NCBI GenBank assembly: GCA_043228905.1
Contig: JBHGNT010000012.1
Coordinates: 13,640,001 to 13,704,000, forward strand
Length of the DNA: 64,000 nucleotides
From: Azolla caroliniana
Taxonomy: Eukaryota; Polypodiophyta
Direction: 5' to 3'
The stretch's first letter is position 1, and each line of letters begins with the position of its first letter. Below are positions 9,682 through 19,581 of this stretch, in pieces. The notes under the pieces are model-generated. The model saw nothing but the letters and a program-made list of their open reading frames with translations, was not told the DNA's origin and searched no databases. Both the position numbers and the translations under genes were made by a program.

Positions 9682-12279
9682 CTAGCCATAATCCTTTGTT
9701 GTGTGCTTCTTGATATGAATAATATCAGAAAATGGGAGATCGTAAGAAATACATTGGTTATTCAAACTATCTAGACTTTCAACTTTATGTATATTGAGGA
9801 GACCATGGGCGACAGTCAAGTCCTCGTTATGACCCACTGTTAGATCAAGTGGAACACTATGAAATATTGAGGACACACTTGTGGGATACCCTTCTTTAGA
9901 ACTTTCAAGAGATATCCCTTTCATCTTTGCACATACACCTTCAATTTGAGAATGGTTCCCATTCCCCACAGAAAGTGAATCAACATCTCTACTATTTCCA
10001 TCAATCCCCACACTCATCCCAGCCTTCATCGAAGAAGAATCTTTCGCTCTCATAGATTCAATCTTTTTTGCTTCTTCATGCATACCCATCTCTACATAAA
10101 GATTAGCCATTAAGATGCAGAATCCAGCAAGATCACCACCCAGTTGAATTCCTTGATCAAAGGCCAATCTCCCAAGCTTTACATTTCCCCATTTTCTACA
10201 GGAACCTAATAATGCAAGCCAAACTGAAGGATGATCCGAAAATGGCATCGTCTTAATCACCGACATTGCCTGGTCGAAACACCCCGCAGATCCAAAAATA
10301 GCTACCATGCAAGTATAATGCTCTAGCTTCGGCATGATCCCATATCTTTTGCTCATATCGTCATAATACATTTGGGCCTTGTCCAATTTCCCTGCGTGAC
10401 TACATGCATTTAGTACACATAGCAAGGTTACATCATTTGGATGAAAACCTTCCCTTTGCATTTGTTCAAATGCATTCAGAGCTTCCTCACAAAGCCCCTC
10501 TTCAGCATAACCTGCAATGAGTGCAGCCCAAGACACGCTGTCTCGAATACGAAGCTCTTCAAGCACTTGCCTTGCTTTTGCAGGTGCACCACATTTAGCA
10601 TACATATCCACCAAAGAATTCCCGAGCACAACACTCTGATCCAGCAAACCCCTATTGGTAATCTCATTGTGAACTTGTATACCTTTAGCTATAGCTCCTA
10701 TGCTGCTGCAAGCTTTCAGGATGCAACTGAAGCTGAATTCATTGGGAAAAAGACCCTCCCTTTGCATGTGTTCAAAACAGTTCAATGCTTCATGACCACG
10801 TCCTTCTTGGGAATATCCTGCTAGAAGTGCATTCCATGATACTATGTCTCTGCAAGGAAGGTTGTCAAGCACTTGTTGTGCTTTTGCAATTCTACCACAT
10901 TTCGCATACATGTCCACCAAAGCAGTTCCAAGCACAACATTCTTTTGTAGCAAGCCCCTAGTCACGATCTCATTATGTATTTGTTTCCCCTTTTCAATAG
11001 CACCTATGCTGCCGCAAGCCTTTAAAATACAAGTAAATGTAATCTCATTTGGAGACAGTCCCTCCCTTTGTATTTGTATGAAACAGTTTAGCGCTTCCTT
11101 GCCATGTTCATGTTGGGCATAGCCCGCAATTAATGCATTCCATGATATTATGTCACGAACATGAAGTTGTTTCAGTACTATTTGTGCCTTTCCAAGTACA
11201 CCACATTTGGCATACATATCTATTAATGCATTGCCAATCACGACATTTCTCTCCAACCACCCTCTTCTAGCAATTTCATCATGAATTTGTTCACCTTTAT
11301 CAGCAGCTCCTATGCTAGCACAAGCCTTCAAGATGCTGATGAAGGTGACCTGATTCGGAACTAGGCCCTCCTTTTGCATCTGTTCGAAACAGTCCAATGC
11401 TTCATGACCTTGTCCCTGTTGAGCATATCCACCAATTATTGAAGTCCACGAGACCACGTCTCGATTGGAAAGCTCCTCGAGAACTTGACGTGCTCTATCT
11501 AATACACCACATTTGACATACATATCCACTAAAGCATTGCCAAGATTAGTATTTTTCTTCAGCAAGCCTCTATCAACAATATCATTATGAGTCTTTGTGC
11601 CTCTATCTATAGCTCCTACACTACCACATGCTTGCAAAATGCAAATGAAGGTGATCCCATCCGGGTTGATGCCGTCCCTTTGCATCTCTTCAAAACAATT
11701 GAGCGCCTCTTGACCTTGCCCCTCTTGGGCATACCTTGAAATTAGTGTAGACCATGAGACTTCATTGCGGATCGGAAGCTCTTTAAGTACTTGATGTGCT
11801 TTTGCGAGCAAACCACATTTGGCATACATGTCAACCAAAGCATTACCGAGTGCAACATGTTTCTCCAACAACCCTCTACGAACAATCTCATCATGAATTT
11901 GTTTGCCCTTGTCTATTGCCCTTAAACTGCTACAAGCTTTGAAGATGCATGTGAAGGTGATCCCATCTGGAGAGATGCCCTCCTGCTGCATCTTTTCGAA
12001 ACAACTTAGTGCTTCATGAAATCGTTCATGTTGAGCATACCCTGAAATGAGTGCATTCCAAGAGATCACATCTCTAGCATGAAGATCATCGAACACTTCC
12101 TGAGCTTTTCTTAGGTCGCCACATTTGGAATACATACTGATCAAAGTGGAGGCAATATAAGGGCTTTTCTCAAGTAAACCTCCCTTAAGAATATGAGAAT
12201 GAAGCTTCGTGCCTTCATAGACATCCTTCTTCTTTGCACAAGCCTTAAGTAGCTCCACCAACACAAAATCCGGTTTCAT
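9682..12279 (-). CDS. PPR gene 2: PLS-type PPR protein, intact single exon
   Basis: An uninterrupted 865-codon frame for a PPR protein, probably organellar and RNA-binding. The PPR tract begins at once (VELLKACAKKKDVYEGTKLH) and runs to about residue 720, with six blocks of long, long and short repeats marked by VLGNALVDMYAKCG, DIVSWNALIAGYAQ and MQREGLxPN. It ends with an E-like segment (PSVWLALLGSCRKWGNVKLG, about residues 675-735). A low-complexity tail of roughly 120 residues follows, unlike the other two genes here, with no DYW domain. No PDF exon is found upstream, and the frame is closed by a stop shortly before the ATG. The ATG at 12279 overlaps the TGA of an upstream reading frame (ATGA). 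Translation control by that frame, or a missing 5' exon, are both possible. N-terminal targeting cannot be read from this start. Confidence 0.85.
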   Translation of the reverse strand: MKPDFVLVELLKACAKKKDVYEGTKLHSHILKGGLLEKSPYIASTLISMYSKCGDLRKAQEVFDDLHARDVISWNALISGYAQHERFHEALSCFEKMQQEGISPDGITFTCIFKACSSLRAIDKGKQIHDEIVRRGLLEKHVALGNALVDMYAKCGLLAKAHQVLKELPIRNEVSWSTLISRYAQEGQGQEALNCFEEMQRDGINPDGITFICILQACGSVGAIDRGTKTHNDIVDRGLLKKNTNLGNALVDMYVKCGVLDRARQVLEELSNRDVVSWTSIIGGYAQQGQGHEALDCFEQMQKEGLVPNQVTFISILKACASIGAADKGEQIHDEIARRGWLERNVVIGNALIDMYAKCGVLGKAQIVLKQLHVRDIISWNALIAGYAQHEHGKEALNCFIQIQREGLSPNEITFTCILKACGSIGAIEKGKQIHNEIVTRGLLQKNVVLGTALVDMYAKCGRIAKAQQVLDNLPCRDIVSWNALLAGYSQEGRGHEALNCFEHMQREGLFPNEFSFSCILKACSSIGAIAKGIQVHNEITNRGLLDQSVVLGNSLVDMYAKCGAPAKARQVLEELRIRDSVSWAALIAGYAEEGLCEEALNAFEQMQREGFHPNDVTLLCVLNACSHAGKLDKAQMYYDDMSKRYGIMPKLEHYTCMVAIFGSAGCFDQAMSVIKTMPFSDHPSVWLALLGSCRKWGNVKLGRLAFDQGIQLGGDLAGFCILMANLYVEMGMHEEAKKIESMRAKDSSSMKAGMSVGIDGNSRDVDSLSVGNGNHSQIEGVCAKMKGISLESSKEGYPTSVSSIFHSVPLDLTVGHNEDLTVAHGLLNIHKVESLDSLNNQCISYDLPFSDIIHIKKHTTKDYG

Positions 12280-12464
12280 GGATAGCTCATCTCAAAACCC
12301 TTGCCTTTTCTGTGTTCCCTCATATGCCCCTGAATTCTACGAATTTCTTCCATACAGTTAAATGCCCTGATCAAGCCCACCTCTGGAGCACTTTGTAAGT
12401 GAAAATCATATACAGAACTAGCATCCAACATGGTTGCAACAAAAATCATATATATAGCTAACAT
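12276..12464 (-). other. Upstream reading frame overlapping the PPR gene 2 start
   Basis: A 62-codon frame (ending HREHRKGKGFEMSYP-like, preceded by MEEIRRIQGHM) whose TGA overlaps the PPR gene 2 ATG as ATGA. The inner Met gives a short basic peptide of about 25 residues. The leader is partly conserved in the duplicate at 9036-9160, although that copy has a stop. It may be a regulatory uORF, remains of a frameshifted first exon, or chance. Confidence 0.3.
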
Positions 12465-12600
12465 TCAACATGATTGCAACAAAAATCATATATATAACTA
12501 ACATCCAACATGATTGCAACAAAAATCATATATATAACTAACATCCAACATGGTTGCCACAAAAATCATACATAGAACTAACATCCAACATGGTTGTAAC
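12416..12600. repeat. 40-bp tandem repeat upstream of PPR gene 2
   Basis: About 4.6 copies of a 40-base unit (starting at 12416, 12456, 12496, 12536 and 12576) of the form AACTAACATCCAACATGRTT followed by GCAACAAAAATCATATATAT. Copies differ at one to four bases. It lies 140-320 bases upstream of the start codon of the minus-strand gene, so in its leader or promoter. Confidence 0.9.
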
Positions 12601-13242
12601 AAGACAGCACGACCAACATCGGAAGGTTGGACAATGAAGATGTGTGGGGGGAAACTTCGGAGAATGAAATTTGTGGTGCCTAGGATAGATAGCGCAAGGC
12701 GTTGTGACCGTCCGGCACCTGGGATAGCCCGTGTCAGTTTGTTGTGACCATTGTGTGTCGGGTGCCACAATTCTAACTAACAACCTTATATTGTGGTAGC
12801 TAGGAGTTCTTGTAGATAGCTATGAATGTTATATATGTGTGCCACGCTATTAAGATCTATAATTAACAAATAAATCTCGTTTACTTCTCTTGTGCTCTTA
12901 CATTTCAAGTGGAAAGTGATTGTCGAGTTTGAAATACTTAGGAATCCTCACAATGCTAGACTAAATTAGCTTTCGAAGGTTATTCATTCCTTAATAGTGT
13001 TTTCTTCATTTTCACATTGTAATCGACAAGGTAGTCCTCATTAATAATGCATGTTTACCATAATATTTGTTTTTTTCCCAAAAAGGAGCTACTTTCCCAT
13101 TAGTTAGGAGAGATTTTTACAGAAAGACTACACAAGGTGGCTTATATATAAATGGAAGAATCACCCCCTAACCGAGTTCAAGAATATGAGACTACGTACA
13201 TATCCTTTCATACAATTTACTTAATGTAAGTAGGTTCCTAGA
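12601..13242. other. Interval between PPR gene 2 repeat and Copia A
   Basis: No gene is recognised. Minus-strand frames at 12498-12783 are short and unsupported. Around 12700-12780 the sequence has mirrored strings (GTTGTGACC ... GTTGTGACCATTGTG, CGGCACC ... GGGTGCC), perhaps part of an old terminal repeat. The last 5 bases (CTAGA, 13238-13242) form the left target-site duplication of Copia A. Confidence 0.35.
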
Positions 13243-13631
13243 TGTAGAAACAAATAGCGTGCGGAAGCAATAGAAAACAGAAAACAGAGAACGGGTTTAA
13301 TGGAGAGCTTAACAGTACGCATGAGAGACAGAGAGAGAGAGAGCACACAGAAACTCTATTTCAAAAATACTACTCAGTCTGTACATCGTATGTGTTCAGC
13401 GAACGCTTTTATACAAGTCCATACGGACTAACAGAAGTACGGTGTACTTCAATGCTCACACGAGCGTCTGACACTAACTACGAGATATTAACTACCTAGT
13501 AGACTAGCTGCTACTTGGCTTCCGGTTACTGCTTGATCCAGCTAACCGGCTCCCCAGCTCACCAACTCACTTACACACCGGCTCATCCTTCTGGATGCCG
13601 ATCCGGATCTAGTTGAGCTTGCCGCTCAACA
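13243..13631 (-). repeat. Copia A 3' LTR
   Basis: On the minus strand it starts TGTTGAGC and ends TTTCTACA (TG...CA). A TATA-like block is seen near the middle (CTTGTATAAAAGCG on minus). A GA-rich stretch lies at 13324-13345. Confidence 0.93.
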
Positions 13632-14720
13632 CTCCCCCTCAAGCTCAACTTGAGGTCGGATCGTAGTGTCAATCTCCATGGCAGTCGGTCCATCCACCCG
13701 GCTCCTTCTGGCGGCACTCCGCCTTGCTCGCGCTCCTCGACCAGTCCGGTCCCGTTTGCCGCTACCTTTTTGTTTCTGTGCATCTCGACCTCCATGGTCG
13801 GCTTGTTTGCTCAACAGACCCAAGTCAGCTCCCTCGCTGTTGTGACTTCGGCGCTTGTCGACCCGCCGATTCCTTCGTGTTGGCGTCGACTTTTGCTGCC
13901 ATCTCGTCCTCTTGGCCTTGAATTGATCCGGCTCTTCCGAATCCTTTTGTAGAACCGAATCGGCTGTCTCCGATTCGTTCCAGCTCTTGACCGAATCGGT
14001 TGCCCCCGATTCGTCTTCCGGTTCTAGACCCTTCACCACATCGGACCATGTCCGGGTCTTGGCCTTCTTCTTCCGGTCTGCTCTATTCTTTTTGACTCTA
14101 CCTCCGCTACCGCTTGTTCCGACTTGTTCGGATGTGTCAACTTCCTTTGTCGACTTGGCTCCTTTCTTCTTCTTGTCTCTCTCTTTATTTGTTCTTCCCT
14201 CACCGGCGCAATCGGCAATCTCTTTGCCTTTGCCCGTTCCGGCGTCTTTGCCCGTTCTCCCCCTCAAGTGTGGCATGTCAAGATGCGGAACACCAAGCAT
14301 TTTGGTGAAGTGTTGCAACTTGTCCAATCCAAGCAGTTTGGTGAAGATGTCGGCAACTTGCCGATCCGTATGAACATATCGAAGTTCGACTTCACTGCTC
14401 ATGACACGCTCACGCACGAAATGGTAGTGCACTTCTATGTGCTTTGTGCGAGCATGGAATACGGGGTTCTTGGCAAGCTGCATGCTGCTGATGTTGTCAC
14501 AGTAGATCAGGATCGGGGTTGGCACCTCGATCCGCAAGTCCTGCAACAAACACTGAAGCCAAATGGTTTCACAAGTGGCAACGGTAGCGCCCCGATACTC
14601 AGCCTCAATGCTCGACAGAGCCACTATTGGTTGCTTTTTGCTGCTCCACGCAACAACCGCGCTACCAAGGGAAAACATATATCCGGAGGTGGATCGGCGA
14701 TCCGATGCATCGCCAGCCTA
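13626..14720 (-). pseudogene. Copia A RNase H with a long basic C-terminal extension
   Basis: RNase H of the Copia polyprotein is recognised by VAWSSKKQPIVALSSIEAEY, YCDNISSMQLAKNPVFHART and KHIEVHYHFVRERV. Normally the frame ends soon after VADIFTKLLG. Here it stays open for about 230 more codons, very rich in Lys, Arg, Glu and Ser (for example KERDKKKKGAKSTKE and KRDRTGRGARARRSAARRSR), probably disordered. The frame crosses the polypurine tract, which encodes LEGE, and stops on TGT TGA, where the TG is the first base pair of the 3' LTR. A TAG at 14718-14720 separates it from the RT frame and probably replaces Trp in the TDGDWAGD motif. Confidence 0.75.
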
Positions 14721-15660
14721 GTCGCCATCGGTGTAGCCGACTAGCTCTTCGGTTATACCATGCCGGTATAACAGTCCCTGGTCCTTCATGCCGCTCACAT
14801 ACCGCAGTATTCGGTGTGCGCACTGACGATGCTCTACGGTCGGCTTCTGCATGAATTGGCTAATCACACTGACCGGATAGCTGATGTCGGGTCGAGTGAT
14901 GGTCAAATATATAAGGCTTCCGACAATTTGTCGGAACCATTTCTCATCACAGGCCGGTCCGGAGTTGGGACATAGCTTCTGTTTCCGGTCCAAGGGTGTA
15001 GAGACAGGTCGGCATTCTGTCATGCCGAACTTGTACAACATATTCAACACATAGTGTCTCTATGAGAGCAATATGTCGTCGGGGGTTCGGATCACCTCGA
15101 TCCCAAGGAAATAGTGAAGGTCCTCCAGATCCTTCATCTCAAATGCGTCTGACAGCTGGGACTTGACTCGGCTGATTTTATCAAGTCTGGGTCCGGTGAT
15201 GATCAGATCATCAACATACAACAAGATGCAAACCGGACCGTCCAGACCTTGCCGGATGAACAGTGAAGAGTCGGATTTGGAGGCTACAAACCCCATCTTA
15301 CACAATCGGTGTGTTATCTTCGCATTCCAAGCTCGGGGGGCTTGCTTCAGGCCATTAGGTGACTTCTTCAATCGGCATACTGCCGACTTGTTCATCTCTG
15401 TCTAGAAATCGGGAGGTTGGGTCATAAAGACCTCTTCTTCTAGATTGCCTTGAAGAAATGCATTCTTCACGTCCATCTGGTGAAAATGTCACTCCCTTGC
15501 TGCAGCCACCGCCAGCACCACACGAACCATCGTCATCTTCGCTACCGGAGCGAAGGTGATTCCGTGGGTCTGCGCGTATCCCTTCGCCACTAACCGGGCC
15601 TTGTATCGGTTAACTAAACTGTCGGCGTTGTACTTTACCTTGTACACCCACTTGCATCCA
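14718..15660 (-). pseudogene. Copia A reverse transcriptase
   Basis: RT motifs occur in order: MDVKNAFLQGNLEEEVFM near 15440-15490, RLKKSPNGLKQAPRAW near 15340, ILLYVDDLIITG with the catalytic YVDD near 15210, DLEDLHYFLGIEV near 15110, and IVGSLIYLTITRPDISYPV near 14880. The frame is cut by TAG at 15402-15404 and 15060-15062, by a TGA near 15493 (Trp position), and by a frame change near 15640. Confidence 0.85.
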
Positions 15661-17434
15661 ATTGGTTTATAGTGACGGGAGGGTCAACCAGGTCCCATGT
15701 CTCGTTGGCATCAAGTGCCTGCATCTCTTCCTCCCAAGCGGCACGCCAATTTGCATCCCTTGCCGCTTCTGCGTAGCTCTTCGGCTCACGCACTTCCGCC
15801 ACCTTGGTCATGTACGCATAGTGATGCGCCATGTACTCATTGTACCTGTACCACTTAACAGGTTCCTTCTGGCGGGTTGACTGGCGTAACCCAACATTTC
15901 CCGGTTTGAGGCCCTTCTTGGCCGGTTCGGTCTTCGGTGCCGAAGAACCGTCATTTTTCTTTCCGGAGTTGGATCCTCTCTGATCCGACTCATCATTACC
16001 GGTTTCATAATCCGGCATCTTCTTCTTCCCCTTCTATTTGCGTGTGAACCGTCTCCTCGATTCCTTGCGCGGGGAGAGCACGGCAGAGGCTCCACTACTC
16101 GCCGGTTACTCTTCTAACTGGTCGGATTGACCTAGTCTCTCGTTCGGCCCACTCAACCGAAACGATTCCGGACTCCCTTCTTGAGTCCCGGATTCATCAT
16201 CTTCTATCTGGACCGGTTCAGGCTCACTAGCCTCATCCTCTGGTATCGGGTCGGGGTTAGAAGTCGGAGCTGGTACGGCATACCATGATGTCGTCTCATC
16301 AAACTCAACATCGCGGCTAACTCGAACCTGCTTCGTCCGGGGGTTATAACACTTATACCCCTTTTGCTCATGTGAGTAGCCGACAAGGATGCACTTCTCC
16401 GATTTTGCATCCAGCTTCCTCCGCTTCTCATCCGGCACATGCACATATGTTATGCTGCCGAAAATCCAAAGGTGTTTCAAATTCGGCTTGCGCCCGAAAT
16501 ACAGCTCATGCGCGGACACCTTGTCACTGATCCGGTTTTGGATGTAGACGGTCGTCTGGACTGCCTCCGCCCAGTAGAAATGGGGCATGCTCTTCTCTTC
16601 CAGCATTGCCCTTGCCGCGTCGACAAGAGACCAGTTCTTCCTTTCGGCCACACCGTTTTGCTCCGGTGTGTATCTGCCGCTGAACTCTCTCCGAATTCGT
16701 GTTTGCTGCAATTAATTGTTGAATTGGTTGGAAAAATATTCTTTTCTGCCATCTGATCGTAGGCACTTGATCTTTCTCTCCGATTCCCATTCCACCATGC
16801 TTCGGAGGTTCCGAAAGCAGTCGAAGACTTCACTCTTCCACTCAATGAGGTAGATCCATGTGTGCCGGCTATAGTCGTCGATGAAGGAGACGAAGTATCG
16901 ACTCCCGCCAAGACTCATGTTCTGTGCCGATCCCCATACATCCGAATGAATACGGTCGAGCTTGTTACGACTACGGTTTCGTTCAGCGGGGAATGGAAGC
17001 CGGTGTTGCTTCCCGAGTTGGTAGGCTTCACATACTTGGGCCTTCCGTCCACTGAACTTCGGCAAACCGACAACAACTTGTTTCGTTTGCAGGTCTTGAA
17101 GCCTCCGGTAATTGACGTGGCCGATCCGCTTATGCCAGAGATCGATGTCTGATTCAATCTTCTGTCCTTTGGCGAACAAAGCGGTGCTGACGTCATTGGT
17201 GTCGAGGATGAACATCCTCTCATCTCTGCGCCCTTGCACAATAATCTGGCCCTGCGCAATAATCTGGCCCTCCTCCTCAATGAAGCACCCAAGGTGCGTA
17301 AACCGCACCTGCATTCCCTGGTTGACGATCTGTCCGACCGACACCAGGTTCTTTGTGATAGTCGAGACGTGTAATACGTTCATCAGCTTCCCGCTCTGTC
17401 CGACGTGGCTCAAAGGGACTTCACCGACATGCAC
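15635..17434 (-). pseudogene. Copia A integrase region
   Basis: The GAG-pre-integrase segment (LWHKRIGHVNYRRLQDL) is followed by the integrase core: HSDVWGSA with the first Asp, LRSDGRKEY where the usual DNGGEY is altered but Asp is kept, and TPEQNGVAERKN with the catalytic Glu. Next come WAEAVQTTVYIQNRIS and LKHLWIFGSITYVHVPDEKR, and a divergent acidic linker into RT. The second Cys of the pre-integrase zinc site (CEAYQLGK) is replaced. Frames change at about 16711 and 16105. Confidence 0.85.
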
Positions 17435-17503
17435 GATTGGGTGAGGAGTGTCGTCTCCGATTTCGACAACTCCCGGTTGTTCCGGTTTCTCCAGGAAGGA
17501 GAA

Positions 17504-18556
17504 TCACTCTTTGTGGTTCGTCATGTGATTTGATACACCGGAATCAACGTACCACACTTCCTCCGATTTGGAAGTGGTCTTCTTCATCGAATTTGCTTCA
17601 TGCTTCATCACCAAGGTTGGCCCCTTACCAGTCTTCCCAGTTCCGGATCCTTTCGATCCTTGCGCGTAGTGCAAGCTTTGCCAGTTCTCCCGACCGGTTT
17701 TGTCGGATCCAGATCTGTCCAAATCGGCACACTTCTTCCAGCACTTGCTTTCTCTATGGCCCTTTTTTGCCACAGTACCAACATTCTGTGGCGGATTTGT
17801 CTTGCCAGCTTCCAGCGCCACCTTGACTTCCCCTGGTTGTGGAGGTCCCTAAATTGTTGTCGGCACGGTCTCTGTGCCATCGGTCTTGCCCTTGCCGGCT
17901 GCCTCCATTGCGTGCCGACCCGCCTTATCCACCACACCCATGGGGCCGATCCACCTACGTGTACATCATCCGGCTGTCGGTGGGTGCACTTGTTGACGCA
18001 CCGGTGTGGTTCTCCTCTACAAGGGGCATCGACTGTAAGTCGAAAAATGACGGTGTATTCTCCCTCGTACATACTATTGTCCGGAAAGCTCGGAACTTAG
18101 ACGCTAGGCCCCCAAGACAGACCTGTATCATCTTGTCCTCCTCTACAGTGACGTTGATAGAGGCAAGCGAGTCACAGATCTCTTTGATTCGGGCCGTGTA
18201 ATCAGCCATCGACATGTCCTTCTGTCGGACATTGCTCAACTCCTATCGGAGTTGCAACTTCCGGGTTGTAGTGCTTGCGGCGAACACCTTCTTCAGGTTT
18301 CCCCAAGCCTCTTTCGGCGTCTTGGCATCTCGGACGTGGCTCAGCAGCTGGTCTCCGACACTGGACGCAAAGCAGTACATCACTCTGCTTGCCGATTGTT
18401 TCCACACCGGGAAGTCCTTGTGTGCCGCATCAAGTGTTGTGTCGTTAGCTCTGTTGACATAGCTTCAGTAACCATGCCCAAGCAGGTACTGGTGCATCTT
18501 GTATGAACAAGATGCGTAGTTGGATAAGCTTCTCCACCAGAAGCGAGCTAGCCATT
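17504..18556 (-). pseudogene. Copia A gag and protease
   Basis: Gag of the UBN2 type is recognised by DAKTPKEAWGNLKKVF, then MADYTARIKEICDSLASI. The single zinc knuckle is damaged, with only GHRESKC readable. A protease-like VDSGVSNHMT follows, with Asp-Ser-Gly at about 17520. The gag frame has a TAG at 18243-18245 in place of a probable Gln and a break near 17830-17950. The N-terminus (MASSLLVEKL) lies near 18556, just inside the primer binding site. Confidence 0.75.
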
Positions 18557-18663
18557 CCTCTGTCCATTTGTTTTTTTTTTTTGTTCTTTACAAAGGTTAG
18601 GTTTTCTTCTTGCGAAAGCGAATGTCGGCTGTAGAGGTTCTCAACCCTCGCGCTCTGATACCA

Positions 18664-19056
18664 TGTAGAAACAAATAGCGTGCGGAAGCAATAGAAAACA
18701 GAAAACAGAGAATAGGTTTAATGGAGAGCTTACCAGTACGCGGGAGAGACAGAGAGAGATAGAGAGAGCACACAGAAACTCTATTTCAAAAATACTACTC
18801 AGTCTGTACATCGTATGTGTTCAGCGAACACTTTTATACAAGTCCATACGGACTGACAGAAGTACGGTGTACTTCAATGCTCACACGAGCGTCTGACACT
18901 AACTACGAGATATTAACTCCCTAGTAGACTAGCTGCTACTTGGCTTCCGGTTACTGCTTGATCCAGCTAACCGGCTCCCCAGCTCTCCGACTCACTTACT
19001 CACTGGCTCATCCTTCTGGATGCCGACCGGGATCTGGTTGAGCTTGCAGCTCAACA
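18664..19056 (-). repeat. Copia A 5' LTR
   Basis: Partner of the LTR at 13243-13631, about 96% identical by eye, with the same TG...CA ends. The adjacent primer binding site at 18652-18663 shows that this is the 5' LTR of a minus-strand element. Confidence 0.93.
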
Positions 19057-19220
19057 CTAAAGCTATAAACTAGTGACATTCATCATTGAGCAGCACGAGC
19101 CCAATCCTCTGGCCTTCAACGGACGGAGGGTGGGAAGTGAGTAGGAAACAGCTAGCATGGGGGCTGGTAGTTCCACCTCGGGCCCTTTCCTCCTTGCATC
19201 TCCATCGACATGTTCCTCCA

Positions 19221-19522
19221 TGTAGGAGACAAGGCCGTGTCGATGCGGAAGATCAAGTAGCATTCGATTGGAGTTGAGTACCTGCGTATGACAGTTTCCA
19301 AGATCGTGCACAGAGATAGAGAGAGAGAGAGAGAGGAGGCACAAGAATCTTTCTATTCAATAGAAACAATAATACAACCAACCATACAAAAAGGTTATTA
19401 GGTCACTTTATATAGTGACCGACTTAGGGCAACTACCATTTATGCTAATTACACAAATGGCCCAAACTTGAGCTATACAAAGGGATAGTGTGAATACGTC
19501 CATTATACACTTGTATTCGACA
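19221..19522 (-). repeat. Copia B 3' LTR
   Basis: 302 bp; on the minus strand it starts TGTCGAATAC and ends CTCCTACA. The TATA region lies in a perfect inverted repeat (GGTCACT/AGTGACC around TTATAT, 19404-19423). A GA run lies at 19316-19334. Confidence 0.95.
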
Positions 19523-19581
19523 CTCCCCCGTAATGGGCGTATACATGGGTTATCTAAGATTACAGGTATAAACCTAGGTTC

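Larger units (their letters stand above)
13243..19056 (-). mobile_element. Copia A: full-length Ty1/Copia LTR retrotransposon, degenerate
   Basis: A complete element in minus orientation with LTRs at 13243-13631 and 18664-19056. The LTRs (389 and 393 bp) differ at roughly 16 visible sites, so the insertion is not recent. It is flanked by 5-bp duplications that differ by one base (CTAGA left, CTAAA right). The primer binding site matching initiator tRNA-Met (TGGTATCAGAGC on the minus strand, 18652-18663) touches the 5' LTR, and a polypurine tract precedes the 3' LTR at 13632-13642. The order gag, protease, integrase, RT, RNase H defines Copia. Several in-frame stops, mostly TAG, make it non-autonomous. 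Confidence 0.95.

Noticed and set aside
9682-10060. Tail of PPR gene 2 ending KDYG as a degenerate DYW deaminase domain
   Set aside because: No HxE or CxxC zinc-site pattern is present; the likeness is limited to the last few letters.
12498-12783. Minus-strand frames of 81-90 codons upstream of PPR gene 2
   Set aside because: They cross the 40-bp tandem repeat and have no recognisable domain or consistent start. They probably result from the repeat period and base composition.
13987-14854. Plus-strand frames of up to 206 codons across Copia A
   Set aside because: They are antisense shadows of the RNase H and RT coding sequence, which has GC-rich codons. The same holds for the antisense frames of Copia B, C and D.
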